Made by a program: the position numbers and the translations under genes. From Leptodactylus fallax (Eukaryota; Chordata; Amphibia; Anura; Leptodactylidae): DNA of 64,000 bases. The DNA lies in contig CAMRHE010000029.1 in the NCBI GenBank assembly GCA_947044405.1, forward strand, positions 891,001-955,000, read 5' to 3'. Position 1 is the stretch's first letter; each line of letters opens with the position of its first letter. The notes under the pieces are model-generated. The model was not told where the DNA came from. It searched no databases and worked only from the letters and a program-made list of their open reading frames with translations. This document shows positions 33,133 to 43,126 of the stretch, piece by piece.

Positions 33133-33566
33133 TTAAAGTAGCTGTCCAGTTTCAGCAAATAAATGTTATTGTTTGTACAATGAAATGTTATATAATCTTT
33201 CAATATAATTTCTGTATCAATTCATGGTTTTCTAGATCTCTGCTTGCTGTCATTCATTTTTGCTTCCAGTGGATAAAAAGCAGTTCATGTCACATACACA
33301 GGTGCACAGCTCGTTACAGTCACAGCACAGTAAACAGAGCTCCATCATGTAACGAACTGTGCACCTGTGTGTACATCACATGACCATGGACTGTCCATCT
33401 TATAACCGTGGACTGATTTTTATCCACTGAAAGTAAACAATCATTGACAGCAAAGAGATATCTAGAAAACCAAGAGGAATTCTTACAGAAAGTATATTGG
33501 AATATGTTATAATTTTTATTATATAATCAATAACACTTATTTGCTAAAACTGGACCACCCAATTAA
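33133..33566. mobile_element. Long-TIR MITE with TTAA target site (T2-like)
   Basis: TTAA at 33133-33136 and 33563-33566 border mirror-image arms of about 190 bp. The left reads GTCCAGTTTCAGCAAATAA; the right is its mirror TTATTTGCTAAAACTGGAC. CTAGATCTCTGCTTGCTGTC pairs with GACAGCAAAGAGATATCTAG, and CACAGGTGCACAG with CTGTGCACCTGTG. The element ends 4 bp before the TTA flanking the Harbinger transposon. Confidence 0.8.
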
Positions 33567-34336
33567 ATGATTAGGGGGCGTTCACACTGGATTACGTTAG
33601 GAAAGTGACTGTTAAAAAAAAAAAAAGGAAACCTACATTAACGGACACAAACGGACACAAAGAGACAGTAACTGATGCCTATGTATCCGTTTTTTTTAAC
33701 AGATTTGTTAAACAGATCAGTTCAAAATACATGAAAAAACGGACAGAAAACCATCAGTTAGTGTCCATTTTTGTCCATTTGTGTCCGTTTTTGACCTTTA
33801 ATTTTCAGTCCGTTTTTTGTTTTTATTTGGTTTCCATAACACCGAATGACGACACAGAGAATATAAAAGCAGGAAGAAGAGCTGACAATTCAGCCTAGAG
33901 CCAACTTTGGAGAGGAGAGTATTGTTTCTGTGTTCCAGTTCTACTTGTGTTGCTGCTGTCACTTTTGAAAATGATTCCTCCATCTTTGCATTTTGACCTA
34001 GAGGTGATCTGGCTGAGGATGACGTGGAGAAGGATTGCCAGGCAGAGACGGCAGCGAAGGCGACGCTTTTGGCTTCATCCTATTACATCCGCCCGCATGA
34101 CAAGGGGAGTCTATTCCAGATTGAATGTAGAACTGCGCCAACATCCGGAGAGGTTCTACGATTACCTGTGTATGAGTATTCCTACCTTTGATGAACTTCT
34201 TTATTGACTGTCAACCAGACTCTAGAGGCAGGAAACAAACTTGCGGAGAAGCATTACACCAGATGAGCGCTTGATGTTGACACTTCAGTGAGTATCAACA
34301 CTGTATTTCCACTATATATATATATATATATATATA

Positions 34337-35968
34337 TACAGTACAGACCAAAAGTTTGGACACACCTTCTCATTCCAAGAGTTTTCTGTATTTTCATGAC
34401 TATAAAAATTGTAGATTCACACTGAAGGCATCAAAACTATGAATTAACACATGTGGAATTATATACTTAACAAAAAAGTGTGAAACAACTGAAAATATGT
34501 CTTATATTCTAGGTTCTTCAAAGTAGCCACCTTTTGCTTTGATTACTGCTTTGCACACTCTTGGCATTCTCTTGATGAGCTTCAAGAGATAGTCACCTGA
34601 AATGGTTTTCTCTTCACAGGTGTGCCCTCTCAGGTTTAATAAGTGGGATTTCTTGCCTTATAAATGGGGTTGGGACCATCAGTTGTGTTGTTCAGAAGTC
34701 AGGTGGATACACAGCTGATAGTCCTACTAAATGGAGTGTTAGAATTTGTATTATGACAAGAAAAAAGCAGCTAAGTAAAGAAAAACGAGTGGCCATCATT
34801 ACTTTAAGAAATGAAGGTCAGTCAGTCCGAAAAATTGGGAAAACTTTGAAAGTGTCCCCAAGTGCAGTGGCCAAAACCATCAAGCGCTACAGAGAAACTG
34901 GCTCACATGAGGACCGCCCCAGGAAAGGAAGACTAAGAGTCACCTCTGCTGCGGAGGATAAGTTCATCCGAGTCACCAGCCTCAGAAATCACAGGTTAAC
35001 AGCAGCTCAGATTAGAGACCAGGTCAATGCCACACAGAGTTCTAGCAGCAGACACATCTCTACAACAACTGTTAAGAGGAGACTGTGTGCAGCAGGCCTT
35101 CATGGTAAAATAGCTGCTAGGAAACCACTGCTAAGGACAGGCAACAAGCAGAAGAGACTTGTTTGGGCTAAAGAACACAAGGAATGGACATTAGACCTGT
35201 GGAAATCTGTGCTTTGGTCTGATGAGTCCAAATTTGAGATCTTTGGTTCCAACCACCGTGTCTTTGTGCGACGCAGAAAAGGTGAACGAATGGACTCTAC
35301 ATGCCTGGTTACCACCGTGAAGCATGGAGGAGGAGGTGTGATGGTGGGGGTGCTTTGCTGGTGACACTGTTGGGGATTTATTTAAAATTGAAGGAATACT
35401 GAACCCGCATGCTTACCGCAGCATCTTGCAGCGGCATGCTATTTCATCCGGTTTGCGTTTAGTTGGACCATCATTTATTTTTCAACAGGACAATGACCCC
35501 AAACACACCTCCAGACTGTGTAAGGGCTATTTGACCAAGAAGGAGAGTGATGGGGTGCTACGCCAGATGACCTGGCCTCCACAGTCACCAGACCTGAACC
35601 CAATCGAGATGGTTTGGGGTGAGCTGGACCGCAGAGTGAAGGCAAAAGAGCCAACAAGTGCTAAGCATCTCTGGGAACTCCTTCAAGATTGTTGGAAGAC
35701 CATTTCAGGTGACTACCTCTTGAAGCTCATCAAGAGAATGCCAAGAGTGTGCAAAGCAGTAATCAAAGCAAAAGGTGGCTACTTTGAAGAACCTAGAATA
35801 TAAGACATATTTTCAGTTGTTTCACACTTTTTTGTTAAGTATATAATTCCACATGTGTTAATTCATAGTTTTGATGCCTTCAGTGTGAATCTACAATTTT
35901 TATAGTCATGAAAATACAGAAAACTCTTGGAATGAGAAGGTGTGTCCAAACTTTTGGTCTGTACTGTA
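34337..35968 (+). mobile_element. Tc1-related transposon with DD38E spacing (Intruder-like), nested in Harbinger
   Basis: TA-bordered ends TACAGTACAGACCAAAAG (34337) and GGTCTGTACTGTA (ending 35968) carry inverted repeats of about 190 bp. The insertion lies in a TA repeat inside the intron of the Harbinger transposase. The 1632-bp body holds a single transposase gene. Counting residues from the second catalytic Asp to the Glu gives 38 between them, which matches the published Intruder (DD38E) sibling family of Tc1. The sequence looks young apart from one 2-nt frameshift. Confidence 0.88.
34753..35803 (+). pseudogene. Intruder/Tc1 (DD38E) transposase with one 2-nt frameshift
   Basis: Translation starts at ATG 34753 (MTRKKQLSKEKRVAI). 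A paired-like helix-turn-helix pair occupies about residues 1-115, with RPRKGRLRV at the place of the usual GRPR linker (Pro to Leu). The first catalytic Asp is in LWSDESKFE. The frame breaks at about 35345, where GTGATGGTGGGGGTGC looks two bases short of the sequence that keeps the WGCF motif. It resumes as AGDTVGDLFKIEG. The rest has the second Asp in [11 protein letters not shown] and the Glu in [11 protein letters not shown], and ends at 35803 with FEEPRI. One small repair would restore a full-length frame of about 350 residues, so this copy died recently or the break is a sequencing artefact. Confidence 0.9.
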
Positions 35969-37030
35969 TATATATACACACACACATTTATAAATTATTT
36001 TTCTTTTTTTATTTCAAGGTATCTGGCAACAGACGAGAACTTCTTCTCCATGTACTTCCAGTTCTGTCAACTATCTCTTACATTGTTCGGGATACTTGCC
36101 AGGCTCTGTGGGATTTGCTGGGTGAAGAATTTATCCCACATCCAACAACAGAGCAATGAAAGGACATTGCAGACAAGTTCTGGGAGGTGACACGTTTTCC
36201 AAATGGTGGAGGAGCAGTTGATGGAAAGCACATCCGTATCCAGAAACCTGCAAGGAGTGGTTCCCTGTTCTTCAACTACAAGAAGTATTTTTCCATTGTG
36301 CTGATGGCCATTTCTGATGCCCAGTATTGTTTTTTGGCTGTGGACATTGGGGCATACGGCCGCACTCCAGACTCCAGAATCTTCAAGGATTCCGATATGG
36401 GATGAAGAATCTATTCTGGAAAATTGCCAGTACCAAAGCCATTTCTTGGAATTTATGGACCTCATATGCCATTTGTGGTTGTTGGCGATGAGGCCTTTCT
36501 GATATGTTGTTACCATACTCCAGCCGTGGACTCAACTACCAGAAAAGAATCTACAACTAAAGACTGTCAAGAGCCAGGCAACTTGTGGAGTGAGCGTTTG
36601 GGATAACCATTGCAAAATGGTGAATTTTTACCACTGCTATCCAGCTGAAGCCAGAAGCTGTGGATGATGTTGTGACATCCTGTGTGGTCCTTCATAACTT
36701 CCTGCTGACAAGAGAACTGTTGCCATTTGACACCCAGTATCTGGAGTCTGGGTTACATGGTCTCGACTCATTTGGCCCATGATCAACAGTAACTGTCAGC
36801 CGCATGAGGGATGATTTTGCAGCATTTTTTCTTTCCAACGCAGGTCGGGTGGTTTGGTAGGATGGCGGAGTGTAAATTTTTCATTGTACTTGTTTTTTCT
36901 TTTTTTGGACTATCAAATGTGCTGAAAAGTCTCAATGATTAAAGTCCTGAGCACTGAAAATGAGAGACTTTATTCCTCTGCATGCTGACTGCTCCATTTT
37001 CAATGCTTGCAACTGCCACAGCATTTACAG

Positions 37031-37322
37031 AAACCATAATAATCACCTTTGCCTCTGCTTGTATTTTGTTTAATGGTTTATTTAAAGATGGAGTCAGGGG
37101 AGTGATCCTCAGTGGTCAAAGTGTACACCAACACTTTACCCACTGAGGAGGCCCCCCCTGACACTATCTTAAAGAAAACATAATAGTCACCTTTGCCTCT
37201 GATTGTGTTTTGTAAATGGTTTCTTTAAAGATGGTGTTAGGGATGGGATTCTCAGTGGTCAAAGTGTACGCCAACGCTTTAACCAACTGAGGAGGCCTCC
37301 TTTGACACTATCTTAAAGAAAC
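37031..37322. repeat. Tandem duplication, about 144 bp, inside the Harbinger element
   Basis: Two units run from about 37031 and 37175, sharing CACCTTTGCCTCTG, GGTCAAAGTGTACRCCAAC and GACACTATCTTAAAGAAA. They occupy the place where the Myb-like second gene would be expected. They show no coding potential. Confidence 0.75.
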
Positions 37323-38033
37323 CAACTCTGCCTCTCTTGTTTGTTTAATAAAAAAATATATAATTTTTAATAAAAAAAAACATTTTTTACCTTTTTTTAT
37401 TGTATATCTTTTTTTTTTTGTGCACAAACATAATTTTTTTTACATAAATAAACAATTTAAAATATATTTACACATGTATCCCTAGACTTGATTTGTCCTT
37501 TCTGAGCATGCTCAGAAAAAAAACGGACACAAAATAATGGAGGGTTACTGATGACCATCAGTTACCATCCATTATAAATCCGTTACCCATAGACTTCAAT
37601 GTTAAAAAAATAACAGGCGCTTGACTTCCGTCATGAAACCGTTTTTTTTTCACGAACACAAAAGTTCTGCATGTAGGATTTTTTGTCCATGGGAAAAAAG
37701 GGACATGTGACAGATTTGGTGTATAACGGACACTAACGGTCACTAACGGACACAAGATAAAATCCCATTGAAATCAATGGAAATTTTAATTGATTTGTGA
37801 CGGTTCTGCTAGTGTCCATTGCTAAAATCTTGTAATGGACAATAGCAACAGTCACTACTGATGGTCACCAGCGGTAGTGTGAATGACACCTTACAGACAC
37901 CAAACACATAGAAAGATAGAAAGGTAAAGTATAAATAGACATGAAAGATACAATGTTTCTTTCAAATAGAATAATTTAACACTTGGCCAGTAAGAAAATT
38001 TACAATGCAATGGGTAGATTTGTATTTGTGTTA

Positions 38034-38241
38034 GATTAAGTTCACATTTGCTCTGAATCAGTGGAGAGAAAAGTCCTGCACAGAGGACTTTTCTCTCCGC
38101 CGGTTTCAGTTTTGATATTGGCTATAATGGGGTCCGCTGGAGCCCATGTGTAACCACTAAAACAGCTACCTGGTTCTCTGTCATTCGGGTCCTCCGGCGG
38201 ACCTGACCGACAGAGAGACAAGAGCCAATGTGAACCTAGCC
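38034..38241. mobile_element. Harbinger-type MITE (TTA target duplication)
   Basis: TTA at 38031-38033 and 38242-38244 flank a 208-bp element with ends GATTAAGTTCACATTTGC and GCCAATGTGAACCTAGCC. Its interior contains ATAATGGGGTCCGCTGGA and GACCTGACCGACAG. A related copy lies at 53114. Confidence 0.65.
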
Positions 38242-38336
38242 TTAGTGATTTTCTTTGACAATCAAGGGACAAACGTAGTTGAAGTGGTGAAGCACATAAA
38301 TACAACTGACCTCAGGTTCTGACACATAGTCCCATA

Positions 38337-38451
38337 CAGAGGCATAACTTGAAGCTCCCTGCCTATCTAGTGGCGTATTTGATGTGGCCTTCTCAGGGGT
38401 CAGGGGCCACTAGTAACTGCTGCCACTACACTTCCCATAGTTATGCCCTTG
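38337..38451. mobile_element. hAT-like MITE
   Basis: The 115-bp sequence begins CAGAGGCATAACTTGAAGC and ends CATAGTTATGCCCTTG, imperfect inverted repeats of the CAGRGGCGTAACT style. The flanking 8-mers do not clearly match, so the boundary or target duplication has decayed. Confidence 0.5.
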
Positions 38452-38582
38452 ATCATATCCAGATCTCAGCAAGAAACAACCCAATGTAAATCATTTGCTT
38501 TACGATTTTTTATTCTATAATCTACAAATAAGCTACTAGACTTAACAGGATGTTCTCAGTATTTTTTTTTTCCTGCAGAGAT

Positions 38583-39175
38583 TCTAAAGGGCTTGTCCAC
38601 GAGTTGGAGCAAAACTTGTGGAGGCAGAGCAAAGTGTAAAATAAAAAAAGAAGCATCCCTATCGCTGCTGCTCCATTGTCTACACCCATTGTCCATTCAG
38701 CCTCTTGCTAATGACTTGTTACTGAAAGACCTGATCATAAATCCTTACATACATCACTAGTTTCTTACAAGGGGCTGATGAGGCCACCAATTGGTCTCAG
38801 CATTCACTCGCCTTACGACACAAGACTGAACATACTCAGGCAGACAAGTGAGTATTCTTTTTTTCATTATTTTACACATACCAGGGCAACCTCTTTAAAC
38901 AATAAAACTGTGCACTACTATGATCCAGCAGAGAGTCCCCACTCAGGTCCCCAGTCTCCCTGACCTTCAGTCCACATGTGAGCAGCGATATTCCATTCAA
39001 AGGGAGCATCACATCTCAGCCACTGACTGGCTGAAGTGTGGGCAGAAGATCAATAAAGACCAAGGATGATACATGGTGAATCCCTAGCTGAACAGAAAGG
39101 TGAGTATATATACTTTTCTAATGTCTCTGCAGGGGAAAAAAAAAGAACTTATAAAACCCCCTTTAATACATGATA
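38583..39175. repeat. Possible decayed T2-like MITE
   Basis: The left end CTAAAGGGCTTGTCC and right end AAAACCCCCTTTAA, 590 bp apart, resemble T2-type ends in mirror orientation. The middle shows no inverted symmetry by eye and may be two half elements. Confidence 0.3.
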
Positions 39176-39729
39176 TGTCTATGCACAATTATTCGTTATA
39201 ATACAACAAGCAGATGTGCACATTTTTTGAATAGAATCACAGCTATGTACACAAGTCTAAAATGGCATCTCTGTTCATGGACACTAGGAATTGAAAGCCA
39301 AATTCACTATGCTACATTAATCTCTCATGTGACCCTCCCTTAAAGTACTCTGCACCTGAAAATACTAGCCATAGTCATACTCTACCTTCCGGATATATAG
39401 GCGGCATAGCCAAAGCTGGAGATTTCTACTAGTACTAACATATACAATGACAGGATTTCCACATTATATATTCTTTCTAAAACGCGTTAATAATCAGATT
39501 TTAGGGTAAAGACCAAGGGGTCTTTAAAGGTAAAGTATACTTTGATTTATTTATTCATAGATCCATATTGCAATTGAAGATAAGAAAAAAAACTTTTTAA
39601 TATACTTTATTAAGGAAATGTAAAATCTGTACAATAGACGTCATATGGATGGAGAAGAGGGAGAAGAAGAGGAGAGCTCCTCAAGCAGAGAGATATCTGT
39701 CTCTCTATACTCCAGAAATAGAGAGACCG
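39176..39729. other. Unannotated spacer
   Basis: No recognisable feature. Confidence 0.3.
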
Positions 39730-39782
39730 GCAGAGACAGGAGGCCGTCTACAGCATTACTGTAGACGGCCTCGTGTCTCTGC
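39730..39782. repeat. 24-bp hairpin with 5-nt loop
   Basis: Arms 39730-39753 and 39759-39782 are complementary except for one G/C swap. The core GAGGCCGTCTACAG pairs with CTGTAGACGGCCTC around a CATTA loop. It lies in a purine- and pyrimidine-rich block related to the one at 28020. Confidence 0.7.
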
Positions 39783-39994
39783 CTCTTTCCTTCTCATCCT
39801 CCCCCTCCCCTCTCCATAGACTGCATTGTAATCTGACATTTCTTGTGTACAGAGTATGGACCAAAGTCACTCAGATAAAAAGTAAAGACATGAGTAATAC
39901 ACAAAGACACAGGCAATTTCCTGTTAAGTATATTGTACCATTGTAAGTATATTGTGCCCGTCACCTGCACCATTGATTGATTAAAAAATAAATA

Positions 39995-39995
<1 letters not shown>

Positions 39996-40042
<47 letters not shown>
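39996..40042. repeat. (AT)n microsatellite, left flank of the LTR element
   Basis: About 23 AT units. A similar tract follows the right LTR at 45217, so the element appears to have inserted into one AT repeat. Confidence 0.9.
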
Positions 40043-40044
<2 letters not shown>

Positions 40045-40046
<2 letters not shown>

Positions 40047-40564
40047 TAGGTATGTGAGCCAGAGGGCGCTGTGGAGCGACCCAGGCCCAGCCCTGAAAAG
40101 GCCTTCAGCCACACCTTTGAGGGGGGTGGCGTGCAACTCCAGAAGGCTGGAGTATCCTGCATGGAGCAGGAGGTGGTGGACCAGCGGCACAGATAGACGG
40201 TCTGTGCCAGAGGGCTGGCGTCCACAGGGGACTTTTGCTGAGTGGAGCATTAGTCCGGCTGCTCAAGTGGACCAGCTAGGACAAGAGAGATAGGCTCTGT
40301 CCAGAAGGGCTGGGTCCCACAGAGACTCTTTGCTAGAGCCGAGCAAGAGTCAGGCTAGTGAGGGGCTCTATAAGTGAGTTAGGGCCCTAACAGCGGCCTA
40401 GGCGTTTATTGTTTTGTTACGTTGCAGTTTAAGCTGAATAAAAGCCACTTTTATTTACACTCGGACCGTCTGAAAGCTATCTTTCCGGCGCCCAGTACCA
40501 CGAACGACCGCTGTCTGGACCAGGAAAAGCCACCATTTGAGTTTAATTTCCCCAAGCTGTCACA
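40045..40564 (+). repeat. 5' LTR with TATA and polyadenylation signal
   Basis: 520 bp, from TGTAGGTATGTGAGCC to CCAAGCTGTCACA, with TG...CA ends. CTATAAG at 40368-40374 can serve as the TATA box and AATAAA at 40437-40442 as the polyadenylation signal, about 65 nt apart and in U3-R-U5 order on the plus strand. Relative to LTR2 it has 11 extra bases near 40091 (CTGAAAAGG region). The true left boundary could also be the TGTGAGCC at 40053, since GTAGGTA precedes both LTRs. Confidence 0.9.
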
Positions 40565-40566
40565 TA

Positions 40567-40584
40567 TGGTGGAGAATCGCGCGC
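40567..40584 (+). other. Primer-binding site of the LTR element
   Basis: TGGTGGAGAATCGCGCGC starts two bases after the LTR1 end. TGG is the complement of the tRNA 3' CCA, so this is the expected start for minus-strand synthesis. I did not assign the tRNA species. Confidence 0.65.
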
Positions 40585-40854
40585 ATAAAGAGATCCACGC
40601 AAGTCCTGGAAGACAAGTGGTTTGTGATTGCAGTACTGCAAAGTGTGCATTGTGGCCTACAGCTGGAAGAAATCTGTGATTTCAACTGAAGAAACCCAGG
40701 AGGGGTGAGTGAATTGCAACATAGCAAGGTGCTTGTAAAACTCTGGAAGAGGAATCCAGGGAATGGACTTTGTGTATACTGTGGCACAGAAGTCTGTGAA
40801 GTGTTTTGCTGATGGCAAGAAAATTAGCAATGTGTATAGAAGATGGATATTGCA

Positions 40855-41024
40855 AACAGTCTATGTGAAAGGCTATGGTGCCATGTTGGTGTTTTCTGTG
40901 GAAGACAGAAGAAAATGCTGGTTGTTGTAGTGCCACATAAACAGTCTATGTGAAAGGCTATGGTGCCATGTTGGTGTTTTCTGTGGAAGACAGAAGAAAA
41001 TGCTGGTTGTTGTAGTGCCACATA
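40855..41024 (+). repeat. 85-bp tandem duplication in the element leader
   Basis: Two essentially identical 85-bp units (40855-40939 and 40940-41024) begin AACAGTCTATGTGAAAGG and end GTTGTAGTGCCACATA. They precede the first ATG at 41128 and have no evident coding role. Confidence 0.9.
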
Positions 41025-41127
41025 AGTTAACTGTTTGAATACATGTGACTGCAGAAGATAGCAAAAAGTTGCTGCCGGTTGAACCCCAAGGTTGCTGTGG
41101 AATGTTGTGTAATGTTGTTAGTAAACC

Positions 41128-43124
41128 ATGGGCAAGAAAAAGAGAATTTCAGCTTGTAAAAAAGCAGAGAAGTCATGCACAGGTGTATTAGTGCAGCCGT
41201 CTGAATGCAGAGAGACACAAAACCTGGAGCAGATCATGTGGAATGCAAGTAAAGATGATGTGTTGCATGAGAGTGACTCAGTTTTTCTAAAGCACCTCTG
41301 TTCTATGAAAGAATATGTCCCTGCTGACTGTATGTCTATGACTATGTCTCATACTGGAGTGCATCAGAGCGCCAAAGATGAAAATATTATGGTGCAGCAG
41401 CTTCAAGATGAGATTAAAACCATCAGGTTCATTTATGAAGATGAAATATCTGATTGGAAATGGCAACTTGAGGTATCAGAAAAGAGAACCTTAAGTTAAA
41501 GAAAAAGCTTGAAACTGTAAAGAGTTCATATCCTAGTCATTGTGAAAATGTGGTACTGGGTTTGCCTGGAATGGACTGTGTCACTAAGAAGGAGTTTGCT
41601 GATATGAAATGTGCTCTATCTAATAAAGTTGTACAGAGTGTAGAGCAAAAGCAAGTGCTTGAGAAGCAATTGCAGGATTTAAAGGAGGAAGCATGTCTCT
41701 GACCAAGAGAGTGATTTAGAATCTGTGGTGCAGACATTGCAGTCAGAGCAAAACTTGCATGAACTAAAGCAGGTTCGCCTAAATAGTGAAGTCAATGAAT
41801 GGCGGAGCAGAGCTGGAGTTCTGGAACAAAGAGAAAGTGAACTCAAAGCTAGAATATGCAGCCTGGAGAGGGCGCTGTCAAGATCTTGTGAAGATAAAGA
41901 GAAATTGTCTGTTTTGGTGCAAAATAAAGACAAAGATTTGATGGAAATGTCGTCTGTCCATGCTCAGAAAGTGCAAGCCTTACAGGAGAGTCATAAAAAA
42001 GTGGAGACTCAACTTCAAGAGCTGCAACTACAGGTCACAGAAGGGGACAGGTTTCAAGCGGAGCTGCTAGACAAGGCAAACAGACTACAGGTGGAATTGG
42101 ATAATGTCACAAGGCTTTTTTCTCAAGCAGACAGCAAGTTTATCAAACTTTCCAAAGATTTTTCTACACTAGGATCTCAGCTTCAGGACACTCAGGAACT
42201 TTTGCAAGAAGAAACCCGTCAGAAGCTTGACCTTAGTACAAAACTAAAGCAAATGGAAGATGAGAAAAATGGTTTCCTTGAGCAACTAGAGGAAGAGGAG
42301 ATGGCAAAAAGAGATTTAACAAAGCAGATTTCAACACTACAGGCTCAGGCGACTGATATGAAGAAAAAAATGGAGGATAGTATTGGGTCCCTGGACTCTT
42401 TTGAAGAACTAAAGGAAAAGTTGCAAAAGGAGCTAGAAGGTACAAATCAACGGTCTGAGGAGAAGGTTGCTGCTTATGACAAACTTGAGAAGACGAAAAT
42501 TAGACTGCAGCAGGAACTAGAAGATGTAGGTGTAGATCTTGATCATCAACATCGGATTGTGTCAAATTTGAAAAGGAAGCAGGAAAAGTTTGATCAGCTG
42601 CTTGGTGAAGAGAAGGCTCTTTCTGCTAGATATGCAGAAGAACGTAACCGTGCTGAAGCAGAGGCTTGTGGAGAAGAGACCAAAGTTCTTGCCTTGGCTC
42701 GCTCCCTAAAAGAGGCCCTTGAATTGAAGGCCGAGTTAAAGAGGCTCAACAAGCAACTGTGCACTGAAATGGAGGATTTGGTTAGCTCCCAGGATGAAGT
42801 TGAGAAAAACCTGGAATCTGTGCAGATATTGTATGAGAACAAAGCTAATGCTTATGAGATGCTGGAAAAGGCCAAGAGGGAATTGGACCTCCAGACAGAA
42901 GACATGAGGATTCAGTTTGAAGGAAACCTGTCTAATTTATCTGCTGAGATTGTAGATCTAAAAATGCTTGTTGCTAAATTAAAGGTGCAAGTGAACAAGC
43001 AGGAGGAAATCAAGAAACAGCTGGAGTTTCAGATGGGTCAAGTGAAGCGTGAATTAGAAATAAAGTTGGAAGAGCGCACTTCTCAGATTGAACAGTTAAA
43101 AACCGAAGTGGAATTTAAAAAAAG
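41128..43124 (+). pseudogene. Captured coiled-coil gene, N-terminal and myosin-II-like part
   Basis: The first ATG (41128, good Kozak context ACCATGG) opens a lysine-rich start (MGKKKRISACKK) followed by a coiled coil. The frame slips by one base near 41480 and again near 41690, and then runs to about 43124. About 41998-42910 carries myosin heavy-chain rod signatures in order: [62 protein letters not shown] and [13 protein letters not shown]. These match non-muscle/smooth-muscle myosin II (MYH9/10/11/14 group) better than sarcomeric myosin, from memory. No introns interrupt it, although vertebrate MYH genes have many, which points to capture of processed mRNA. The motor head is absent. The segments before and after the myosin block are coiled coils I cannot assign. 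Frameshifts make this copy non-coding as read, unless they are sequencing errors. Confidence 0.82.
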
Positions 43125-43126
43125 AA

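Larger units (their letters stand above)
33971..36782 (+). pseudogene. Harbinger (PIF) transposase in two exons, degraded
   Basis: This enzyme excises and inserts Harbinger elements at TTA/TAA sites. Exon 1 starts with ATG at 33971 (MIPPSLHFD) and runs to 34287, including FWLHPITSA, NVELRQHPERFYDY and STRL, with TGA and TAG interrupting it near 34205-34234. It ends at a GTGAGT donor (34288). Exon 2 starts after TTTCAAG at 36019 with YLATDENFF. The frame then shifts near 36060 into SYIVRDTCQALWDLL, then TGA (36157), then FPNGGGAVDGKHIRIQ, LAVDIGAYGRTPDS, TGA (36403) and HMPFVVVGDEAF. These hold the Asp, Asp and Glu of the catalytic triad. Another shift near 36590 precedes VLHNFLLTREL, ending about 36782. 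The several stops and shifts mean it is long dead. Confidence 0.85.
33574..37890 (+). mobile_element. PIF/Harbinger transposon carrying a nested Tc1 element
   Basis: TTA on each side (33571-33573 and 37891-37893) is the 3-bp target duplication typical of PIF/Harbinger. The ends GGGGGCGTTCACACTGG and AGTGTGAATGACACC are imperfect inverted repeats. Just inside both ends are repeated words such as AACGGACACAAACGGACA. A degraded transposase of the DDE_4 type lies inside. The second, Myb-like gene found in complete Harbinger elements is not visible. A 1632-bp Tc1 element sits in the transposase intron; without it the element is about 2.7 kb. Confidence 0.9.

Noticed and set aside
34313..34338. TA microsatellite as an independent feature of interest
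   Set aside because: It is the insertion target of the DD38E element within the Harbinger intron and needs no separate explanation.
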